Of a DNA stretch of 16,655 nucleotides, positions 6,601 through 12,630 are shown piece after piece. The stretch spans positions 1 to 16,655 of the forward strand of contig CAYRMO010000061.1 of the NCBI GenBank assembly GCA_964425355.1. The letters are read 5' to 3'. The notes under the pieces are model-generated. The model ran no database searches, was not told the origin of the DNA, and saw nothing but the letters and a program-made list of their open reading frames with translations. The DNA comes from Litorimonas sp964425355 (GTDB lineage: Bacteria > Pseudomonadota > Alphaproteobacteria > Caulobacterales > Maricaulaceae). The position numbers and the translations under genes are program-made. Numbering within the stretch: position 1 is the first letter of the stretch; every line of letters starts with the position of its first letter.

Positions 6601-6628
6601 CAAATTGCGCTAAACAAATTGCGCTAAA
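6601..6628. repeat. Two perfect 14-bp tandem repeats
   Basis: CAAATTGCGCTAAA occurs twice back to back (6601-6614, 6615-6628) in the gap between the M56 gene and the convergent lipoprotein gene. Purpose unknown; it may be a slippage product or a paired protein-binding site. Confidence 0.8.
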
Positions 6629-6649
6629 TGTCTGCTCCTCCCCCAATGC

Positions 6650-6675
6650 CGGGCTTTAGCCTACGCTAAAGCCCG
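6650..6675. terminator. Strong hairpin between convergent genes
   Basis: CGGGCTTTAGC (6650-6660) pairs perfectly with GCTAAAGCCCG (6665-6675) around a 4-nt loop, giving an 11-bp stem. It sits between two convergent genes (stops at 6467 and 6717) and is the natural place for bidirectional termination. No clear T-run follows on either strand, so it may stabilise 3' ends rather than act alone as a terminator. Confidence 0.55.
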
Positions 6676-6716
6676 ATTGATAAGAGCAAACTTCAGTTGC
6701 CTCAAATTAGTTGAGA

Positions 6717-7292
6717 CTAGCCTGCAGTTTTTGGAGTTTGAAACCAAGCAATTGGTTCGGAAACACCATCGACAGATGAAATCAATTTTTCCATCAAAGT
6801 CGTCAAATTTGATTTAATTGAGCCTTCATTGGCGAGTTGTAGGCGTTTCACCGCTACAAATGAATCGCTAAAGGCTGCGGTATATTTCTCAGAAATGACC
6901 TCGTCAAAAACAACAGCTCCCGTGTCGATATTTGTGAGTGTATATTTTACATCGGATGTAACAGACATGCTTGTGCCCGCAAATGGCTGCTTGAGTTTCA
7001 CAAGTTCGGCATCAAGACGATAATCCCCTTCATCCGAAGATAGCATGGCATGGGCTGCGAAAGTCTGTTCCAAGGCTTCAGCAAAGCTCTCACTGGATAC
7101 TTGTGACGTCCATAGAGGATTTGTTTCCTTACCACCGCCAACGTCACCAAGACTTACGGCTTCAAATAGCTTTGATTGTGGTGTAAGAATAGATTGCTCA
7201 CTAACCGCAGGCACCATAGCGCCAGATTGCGACGCCGTTGCGCACCCCGTGAGTAAAACCGCTGCCATCCCTATAATAATATAATGTTTCAT
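6717..7292 (-). CDS. Lipoprotein of unknown function
   Basis: 191 residues. A short type II signal peptide ends in the lipobox L14-T-G-C17, so the mature protein is lipid-anchored, probably in the outer membrane or periplasmic face. The rest alternates helices and beta strands (FAEALEQTFAAHAML, YRLDAELVKLKQPF, VKYTLTNIDTGAVVFDEVI), the pattern of small periplasmic alpha/beta lipoproteins such as transport-auxiliary components; I cannot name a family with certainty. GGGAAG precedes ATG 7292. An extended -10 at 7334-7342 drives it, divergent from the next lipoprotein gene. Confidence 0.8.
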   Translation of the reverse strand: MKHYIIIGMAAVLLTGCATASQSGAMVPAVSEQSILTPQSKLFEAVSLGDVGGGKETNPLWTSQVSSESFAEALEQTFAAHAMLSSDEGDYRLDAELVKLKQPFAGTSMSVTSDVKYTLTNIDTGAVVFDEVISEKYTAAFSDSFVAVKRLQLANEGSIKSNLTTLMEKLISSVDGVSEPIAWFQTPKTAG

Positions 7293-7333
7293 AACTTCCC
7301 TTTTTCCCTTCGTTATTAAACTGTGTGTTTCTG

Positions 7334-7342
7334 ATTATAGCA
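7334..7342 (-). promoter_or_regulatory. Extended -10 of the minus-strand lipoprotein gene
   Basis: On the minus strand TGC-TATAAT is a perfect extended -10 (TATAAT at 7334-7339). No good -35 is present at the usual distance, as is usual for extended -10 promoters. The leader would be about 35 nt. Confidence 0.6.
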
Positions 7343-7366
7343 AAACTTAACTTTAGTTGACTCCCC

Positions 7367-7372
7367 TATAAT
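7367..7372 (+). promoter_or_regulatory. -10 element of the plus-strand lipoprotein gene
   Basis: A perfect TATAAT hexamer lies 28 bp before ATG 7401, so transcription should start near 7379, leaving a leader of about 22 nt with the GGGGGA ribosome site. The -35 is weak, which suggests dependence on an activator or on upstream sequence. Confidence 0.6.
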
Positions 7373-7389
7373 CAATGTTAAATTGATTA
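7369..7389. promoter_or_regulatory. 8-bp inverted repeat overlapping the -10 (operator candidate)
   Basis: TAATCAAT (7369-7376) is the exact reverse complement of ATTGATTA (7382-7389), separated by 5 bp. It overlaps the -10 hexamer and the predicted start of transcription of the plus-strand lipoprotein gene. It could be a repressor site or a 5' leader hairpin. Confidence 0.45.
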
Positions 7390-7400
7390 CTGGGGGAAAT

Positions 7401-7790
7401 ATGAAAACACAACTCAAAAAATTTATGGGCATTTTAGTCGGGATCGGACTTACCGCTTGCGGTGGACGTGTTGCGAATTTGACGCCCGCGACAACAGCGC
7501 TAGACAGCAAGCTAACGTGTTCTCACCTTTTTGGTGAATATGAAAACAATAATAAACGCTTAGTGGAATTGACAGGGGAGCGTCGAGATAAGGCTCTATA
7601 TAATGCTGGGGTATTCTTAGTCGTTAACCCTTTATTTATAAATTTGTCTAGTTCGGAGAAAGAAGAAGCTGAGTCTATTTATTTGCGACAAAAAAATCTT
7701 GAAGGATTGTTGCAAGCAAAAACGTGTCCGCAATTTGATGTTATTGAAGCGGCGAAAGTGGCGGCTGAAAGTGAAGCAACCCCAAAATAA
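7401..7790 (+). CDS. Small lipoprotein of unknown function
   Basis: 129 residues from ATG 7401, which has the strong ribosome site GGGGGA at 7392-7397; a TTG at 7383 would add six residues and is not needed. Signal peptide with lipobox L17-T-A-C20. The mature part is mostly helical: a first Cys in LTCSHLFGEYEN, a Lys/Arg/Glu-rich helix (NKRLVELTGERRDK), a hydrophobic hinge (FLVVNPLFINL) that could dip into a membrane, and a helix ending QAKTC. The C...E...R...KxC layout recurs in small alphaproteobacterial lipoproteins of unknown role; that recollection is not a firm family call. Confidence 0.75.
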   Translation: MKTQLKKFMGILVGIGLTACGGRVANLTPATTALDSKLTCSHLFGEYENNNKRLVELTGERRDKALYNAGVFLVVNPLFINLSSSEKEEAESIYLRQKNLEGLLQAKTCPQFDVIEAAKVAAESEATPK

Positions 7791-7845
7791 GGTCTCTCAC
7801 CTTTCGTTCGGGAATTGACCTCCTTATCCGTTTATAGATTGGACC

Positions 7846-8223
7846 TCATTCTGGACGCGTTGCGATGAAACCTGCGACGGGGATAAGAATTAGACATTGT
7901 ATTCCTAAAACATAAATAGGCACGCCAAACGCCCAGCTAAGCCCAATGATGATCGTCATAGAGATGAGGGCCATCACCTTGGCAGGTCGGCGGATACGAC
8001 CATGGTCCTGCCAATCCTTTATCAACGGCCCAAAGACCTTATTGGATAATAGCCAGTTATGAAGACGCTCAGACGAGCGGGCAAAGGCATAGGCGGCAAT
8101 GATCAAAAATATAGTTGTTGGCAAAAGCGGCAAGAAAATCCCGATCGCGCCTAGCGCCACACAGACCAGGCCTAAGCCAAGCCAAAAGGCGCGGGTTAGC
8201 GGATTTGTCGAGGGTTGACGCAT
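7846..8223 (-). CDS. DUF454 (YbaN-like) inner-membrane protein
   Basis: 125 residues, the family length. Three or four membrane spans are seen: about 13-43, with the family signature LGAIGIFLPLLPTTIFLI; and two near the C-terminus (MALISMTIIIGLSWAF, IYVLGIQCLILIPVAGFIA). The loop FARSSERLHNWLLSNKVFGPLIKDW between them is the other conserved DUF454 block. The biochemical role of the family is not established. The start ATG 8223 has a GAGA-type site close upstream. The gene lies 135 bp downstream of the esterase gene on the same strand and could be co-transcribed. Confidence 0.92.
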   Translation of the reverse strand: MRQPSTNPLTRAFWLGLGLVCVALGAIGIFLPLLPTTIFLIIAAYAFARSSERLHNWLLSNKVFGPLIKDWQDHGRIRRPAKVMALISMTIIIGLSWAFGVPIYVLGIQCLILIPVAGFIATRPE

Positions 8224-8358
8224 TGTCTCGGATCAATCTTTCACATGAAACCCGATGACGGATACGCCACTGGATTAAAGGAGATCGCGTAAAGTGAATT
8301 TAAAGCGCTGTCCAATCAAGGAAGCTTGAACATGGCGCGTCATGTTCTGAACCCAGAC

Positions 8359-9354
8359 TCACTTAAATTGGGAAAAGAACTTCCAGCCTTCCTCTGATGC
8401 ATCGATATCACGTGATGTCTCACCAACCCGCCTGACAGGCAAATATTGACGACCGGAGGGCCATGTATGTCCGCCATTATTGACGCGGTATAATTTAACC
8501 GGAGCGCCGGAACAGTCCGACCACTCAAATATATTGACCGAGGTCTTGTCGCCGGGCTTGTCGATGAAGCTTGTGGTTGGCGCGGTATCGCGGCACCCAT
8601 TGCGCGCGCGCCACAGCTCTATGGTTTTGTCTGTTGAGAGAACCAAGCCTCGTTTCTTGCGAAATACGGTTATGTCCCCGCCCTCATAGGGGACGAGCGG
8701 GTCATTCGTGCCGTTCATGATGGCGATGCCAATGGGCGGCCCTGATCGACAATCCTCTTCCATGACATGGCGAACGGACATGGTCACAGCCATTATGGCG
8801 CGTATCCGCACGGGTCGATTACAGGCGAGGAGAAAAGACGCTTGCCCGCCTCTGGAGATACCTTGGGCAAAAATACGGTTTTTATCTATGTTTTTCTTAG
8901 AGGCGATATCATCCAGGACATAGTCAAAATAAGCCAGATCATCGACGCGATTTTCAAGACCCTCAGAGATCACGCCTTTCCCAAGGTCCCAAAGCTTATC
9001 AACGGCATTTGGATAGGCGATATAAAATCCGTATTGATCAGCTAGGCTTTGCCATTTGCCATTATCTAACTTGATTATACTGCGGTCTGTGCCACCGCCG
9101 CCATGAATGACAAGGATTAGCGGTCGGGGCCCGTCGAGATTGCGCGCATTTTGTGGCGTGTATAATTTATAACGCCGATCATAATCTTCTAATTCAAATT
9201 TATGCGTTTTAAAATATCCCGGTGCCAAAGGGTTATATTGAGGTTTAGATTGAGGCTGAGATTGAGTTTTAAATTGAGAGAGCGCCTGCGGTGCCACGCT
9301 CATCATACCAAGACTACATAAAGCTGAAATCCAAATTTGCGCCGGTAACGTCAT
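8359..9354 (-). CDS. Secreted PHB depolymerase-family (LpqC-like) esterase
   Basis: 331 residues, alpha/beta hydrolase. A signal peptide (about 1-27, ending A-L-S-Q) directs export. A Gln-rich linker (28-41) leads to the catalytic domain: oxyanion-loop H84-GGGG, nucleophile S167 in G165-I-S-R-G169, acid D218 in NGTNDPLVPY, and base H296 in NNGGHTWPSG, the usual end motif of the LpqC/poly(3-hydroxybutyrate)-depolymerase and feruloyl-esterase-like group. It should hydrolyse an ester, polymeric or aryl, outside the cytoplasm; the true substrate cannot be told. ATG 9354 has a textbook AAGGAG six nt upstream (9361-9366). Confidence 0.92.
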   Translation of the reverse strand: MTLPAQIWISALCSLGMMSVAPQALSQFKTQSQPQSKPQYNPLAPGYFKTHKFELEDYDRRYKLYTPQNARNLDGPRPLILVIHGGGGTDRSIIKLDNGKWQSLADQYGFYIAYPNAVDKLWDLGKGVISEGLENRVDDLAYFDYVLDDIASKKNIDKNRIFAQGISRGGQASFLLACNRPVRIRAIMAVTMSVRHVMEEDCRSGPPIGIAIMNGTNDPLVPYEGGDITVFRKKRGLVLSTDKTIELWRARNGCRDTAPTTSFIDKPGDKTSVNIFEWSDCSGAPVKLYRVNNGGHTWPSGRQYLPVRRVGETSRDIDASEEGWKFFSQFK

Positions 9355-9382
9355 AATCGTCTCCTTTGATTTTTATGACGGT

Positions 9383-9391
9383 AGCATAGCA
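9383..9391 (-). promoter_or_regulatory. Extended -10 of the esterase gene
   Basis: On the minus strand TGC-TATGCT (hexamer at 9383-9388) matches an extended -10, followed by a leader of about 20 nt containing AAGGAG. No clear -35 is seen. Confidence 0.4.
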
Positions 9392-9508
9392 AAGATGCAT
9401 GGCTGATGATTCTCTCATTTATGTAATATTCATGGGATCATTTTTTTCTGTTAATTTTCATAAAAACTGTTACCGCTTGGATAGGACATTGAATAAAAAG
9501 GGTACCTC

Positions 9509-10399
9509 ATGACGATATCGTTTCGGATCGCAGCACTGACAAGTGCATTATTTTTCACTGCATGTTCTGGCGCAGGCAGCGCGACAAAAAGCGAATTGCC
9601 CGCTCAGCCGCCAATGTGGGTGGTTAGCGACGCGGATTCTGAGATTACGCTATATCCTACACTTCATATTCTGCCAGACGGCGTCGAGTGGAAATCCGAA
9701 GAGATGCAAAAGCGATTGGCGGATGCCGAAGAAGTTTGGTTTGAAATTAAACCCGGATCGCAATCGGATCCCAATATACAAATGACTGTGGTCAAGCTTG
9801 GATTCGACCCAACATCATCACTTTTGTCCAAATTAAATGAAGACGAAATTGCCAAGCTCGAAAGCGCCATTGCGCCGCTTGGGATGACAGCTCAAGCCGT
9901 CGACCCTATGAAGCCATGGATGGCGTCGACCCTCGTTGGTGTCGGGGCGTTGATGGATAAAGGGTTCAGTCCCGATGCGGGAGTAGAAGCTCAATTAGAA
10001 CCTATGGTTGCGGGCAAGAAAATACGGGCCCTCGAGACAGCGGAGGGCCAAGTGGAAATGTTGGCGTCTATGCCTGAGGAGGTCCAGCTAGAAATGCTCC
10101 GCCAATCCCTTGCGGATTTGGATGATACTGTCGAGCTCTTAAATGAAATGGTTCAGGACTGGGCGGTCGGAAATGTTGAAGATCTTGAAGACGATCTGAT
10201 TGATGAGATGAAGGCTGAATACCCTGCCGTTTATGATATCATTTTTACAAACCGGAATGAAAATTGGGCCGATCAAATTGAAAAAGAAATGCAGGGCTCT
10301 GGAACGGATTTCATCGCCGTTGGGGCCGGTCACCTTGTTGGAGATGACAGTGTTCAAGCCATTTTGAAAGCGCGTGGATATACCGTCAAACGCCTATAG
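9509..10399 (+). CDS. TraB/GumN family lipoprotein
   Basis: 296 residues. A lipobox-type signal peptide ends FFTAC19, so it is probably lipid-anchored in the periplasm. TraB/GumN features: PPMWVVSDADSEITLYPTLH (35-53), W61, the E79 block (EEVWFEI), and the C-terminal GAGHLVGDD followed by ARGYTVKRL. The fold is related to Tiki/erythromycin-esterase-like metallohydrolases, so a metal-dependent peptidase role is possible. The first motif reads PTLH where relatives usually have GTxH, so P50 replaces a conserved Gly next to the likely metal-binding H53. The ATG has AAGGG about 7 nt upstream. It leads a tight run with the YiiX-like gene, 53 bp downstream. Confidence 0.9.
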   Translation: MTISFRIAALTSALFFTACSGAGSATKSELPAQPPMWVVSDADSEITLYPTLHILPDGVEWKSEEMQKRLADAEEVWFEIKPGSQSDPNIQMTVVKLGFDPTSSLLSKLNEDEIAKLESAIAPLGMTAQAVDPMKPWMASTLVGVGALMDKGFSPDAGVEAQLEPMVAGKKIRALETAEGQVEMLASMPEEVQLEMLRQSLADLDDTVELLNEMVQDWAVGNVEDLEDDLIDEMKAEYPAVYDIIFTNRNENWADQIEKEMQGSGTDFIAVGAGHLVGDDSVQAILKARGYTVKRL

Positions 10400-10440
10400 G
10401 GTTGATAAAAGGACAGGGTCTCATTGGGTCTTTCGGACAA

Positions 10441-10446
10441 GAGGAG
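10441..10446 (+). promoter_or_regulatory. Ribosome-binding site that decides the YiiX-like start
   Basis: GAGGAG stands 6 nt before ATG 10453. It argues against the in-frame TTG at 10402, which has no comparable site. Confidence 0.75.
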
Positions 10447-10452
10447 CACTTT

Positions 10453-11736
10453 ATGCGTTCAGATGGCTTTGTCCAAACCCTCTTGGCGGCTTATGGCGCG
10501 CTCCCCGCGCCATCTGAGATGGGGCAGTTGATCGAGGACGGCAAGGCCGCCGAGATAAGAGGTTACTTTACCCCGGTTGAAGATGAGCGTTTGCGCGAGG
10601 TCTATGCGCGTTACCTCGCCATTCGCGTTTCTCTTTGGGATATTGTTCAGGCCTTAAGGCCAGGTGCAAAACGTGTTCAAGCTTCAATCGAAACGGCACA
10701 AGATCAAGATTTGCATGATTTCTCGATCGCGTTTTGCGCCGCCGAGATCATTGTCGGTACGGGTGAATATCTTATCGATCTTGCCAGAGACCGCGATATT
10801 ATCTGGAAAAAACTAGATGAGGCGGATTTGCGGTTTGGCTTGAAGCGCAAGCAATTTACGCGTCTTTATCGACAGTTGACATCCGCCATAAAAATGCACG
10901 GATTTTACCGCGCCAGGCTATTTTATGATCAACATAAAGCGCGCATATTAGAGGCTGCGCCGTCTGAGATATTTAGCATATTAGAGACCTTGAATTTGCC
11001 AACGGCGTCGCGCGGGGATCACCTGCGTCGCTATCGTCGGTTCCTGCGGCACTCGCTCAAACGTCGGCGCAAATCGGCAGAGCGCAATATTGTCTTTACG
11101 GTTTTTGAGATGATGGGATCTGAAATTGCTGAGCTTAAAATCCCATTGGTCAAACCACCCAAGGCCCCTAAACGCGTCACGCAAAATATACGCGATGAAA
11201 TTCGCTCCAAGCTCAAACCCGGTGATGTCTTTGTCACGCGTCATGATGATGCGGTAAGCAATCTTTTCTTGCCAGGTTTCTGGCCGCACGCCGCGTTTTG
11301 GCTGGGGGCTGATGATCATGATATTTTAGAAGCTAAAAAAGATGGGGTTTTATTTCGGCCCTTAAATGAAACGCTCGAGGTCGATGCTTTTCTTGTCTTG
11401 CGCCCAAAGCTCTCAGAGGCGGACATGTCTTCGGCCATCCAGCGTGCCAGGTCGCATGCAGGCAAACTCTATGATTTTATTTTCGATTTTAGCACGTCTG
11501 ATCGCATGGTCTGTACTGAGGTGGCTTACCGCTCTTATCACGGTATTGGTGTATTTGATTTTACCCTTGAAGAGCTGGCGGGACGATTTTGCTTGTCGGC
11601 CGAAAGCCTGATCAATCAAGCTGTGAGCCAAAATTGGATGGAGGTTGTCGCCATTTATGGTGTCGAAGGTGATGAGCTCATATTTGGCGAGGCGGCGAAA
11701 ACAGTTTTACGCTCCTCTTTTGAGGCCCAGTTTTAG
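10453..11736 (+). CDS. YiiX/YebB-like permuted papain-fold protein with helical N-terminus
   Basis: 427 residues. The first 230 or so are helical, Arg-rich and without a family I recognise (RYRRFLRHSLKRRRKS near the end). The C-terminal part matches the circularly permuted NlpC/P60-like, YiiX (C92-type) papain fold: K-PGD258-VFVTRH, H279 in WPHAAFW, an EAKKDGV strand (surface-exposed substrate edge), the RARSHAGKLYDFIFDF block, and the catalytic-type C354 in MVCTEVAYRSY. In this permuted layout His comes before Cys, as seen here. Members are thought to act on peptide, amide or lipid-ester bonds; the substrate is unknown. No signal peptide is seen, so it is probably cytoplasmic. Likely co-transcribed with the TraB/GumN gene. 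Confidence 0.82.
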   Translation: MRSDGFVQTLLAAYGALPAPSEMGQLIEDGKAAEIRGYFTPVEDERLREVYARYLAIRVSLWDIVQALRPGAKRVQASIETAQDQDLHDFSIAFCAAEIIVGTGEYLIDLARDRDIIWKKLDEADLRFGLKRKQFTRLYRQLTSAIKMHGFYRARLFYDQHKARILEAAPSEIFSILETLNLPTASRGDHLRRYRRFLRHSLKRRRKSAERNIVFTVFEMMGSEIAELKIPLVKPPKAPKRVTQNIRDEIRSKLKPGDVFVTRHDDAVSNLFLPGFWPHAAFWLGADDHDILEAKKDGVLFRPLNETLEVDAFLVLRPKLSEADMSSAIQRARSHAGKLYDFIFDFSTSDRMVCTEVAYRSYHGIGVFDFTLEELAGRFCLSAESLINQAVSQNWMEVVAIYGVEGDELIFGEAAKTVLRSSFEAQF

Positions 11737-11742
11737 GACATT

Positions 11743-11759
11743 GATAAAGGGGGTTTATC
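11743..11759. repeat. Small intergenic hairpin
   Basis: GATAAA (11743-11748) and TTTATC (11754-11759) pair around five G residues, 7 bp after the YiiX-like stop. The stem is weak and lacks a T-run, so it is not called a terminator. Confidence 0.35.
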
Positions 11760-11799
11760 CTGATTAAGAGGACAGGCCCGTAAAACCGAAAATACAATC

Positions 11800-12498
11800 A
11801 TGATCATTGGCGAAAATTTTATATTTAATCATACGCCTAAATGTGGTGGCATGTCCGTCACACGCTGGATCCTGAATAATGTGGATGGGCCGCTCATTGT
11901 GGTGGTGCCTGAAAATGCCTTCGAACATACGCGTCAAATGGCGCGTTTTGATGATGTCTTGCCGCGGCTCACATTTATAAAAGGCAAGCGTCATGAGACG
12001 CTCCTCGAAACCAGGACAACATTAGACGCTTTGGGGCGCCCGCTACCGGATTTCGTCATCTCTATTATTCGGGATCCTTATGCGCTTTTGCGATCCTATT
12101 TTTATTATTTGCAACAGCCTCATATTGTAAAACGCCATGCGGGAAAATTCCCACGGCAAAGGGCGGCTATCGAATCCGGCTTTGAAGGGTTTTGTTGGGC
12201 CTGCAAGTTTTTTGGCTATGACGAAGATGAAATGGTTGACTTTTTCCAAGCGCCTTCAGCGTTTGAAACCGTTGATCTTGTGCCCTTGCAATATATTTCA
12301 GACTATCTGACGTCTCGTTTTTCGTCTCATCAAAATTTTGGCCGTGCGCCCCTTGAAACGCGTAATCGGAGTAAGAAACTAGAGATTGACCCATCGGAAG
12401 CGGCAAAAGTCCGGGATGTCGTTTATAATCGATTTCATCGTGTTTCAGCGCTTTATCAAGAGGCCCTGTTACAATTTGAGGCTAAGCAATCGGGCTAA
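11800..12498 (+). CDS. Sulfotransferase family protein
   Basis: 232 residues, a compact PAPS-dependent sulfotransferase. The 5'-phosphosulfate-binding loop is H11-T-P-K14-C-G-G-M-S19 (family form H-x-P-K-x-G-G-x-S) and the 3'-phosphate-binding motif is VISIIR91DPYALLRS99-Y-F. K14, R91 and S99 are the expected ligand residues. It should transfer sulfate from PAPS to a hydroxyl or amine of a carbohydrate or other acceptor; the acceptor is unknown. ATG 11800 is used because the homology begins at once, but no good ribosome site is visible. The gap to the YiiX-like gene is 63 bp. A 12-bp palindrome (12493-12504) covers the stop codon. Confidence 0.85.
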   Translation: MIIGENFIFNHTPKCGGMSVTRWILNNVDGPLIVVVPENAFEHTRQMARFDDVLPRLTFIKGKRHETLLETRTTLDALGRPLPDFVISIIRDPYALLRSYFYYLQQPHIVKRHAGKFPRQRAAIESGFEGFCWACKFFGYDEDEMVDFFQAPSAFETVDLVPLQYISDYLTSRFSSHQNFGRAPLETRNRSKKLEIDPSEAAKVRDVVYNRFHRVSALYQEALLQFEAKQSG

Positions 12499-12630
12499 TT
12501 AGCCTAATAATGTCGCCCCCGTGAAAAGGCATAGCACAGTTCATGTAGATTTATAGGGATGGCTGTTGCAGCTTAGAGCGCACGCAGATAGAAGATGAAG
12601 CCTGTTTAGCTAACTGAAATTGTGCTGATT

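Noticed and set aside
8331..8396. Tiny plus-strand ORF (21 codons) with AAGGAA upstream
   Set aside because: It is antisense to the esterase 3' end and too short to support without expression data.
12493..12504. 12-bp palindrome GGCTAATTAGCC over the sulfotransferase stop as a terminator
   Set aside because: It has no loop and no T-run; it may be coincidental or a protein site, with nothing else to support it.
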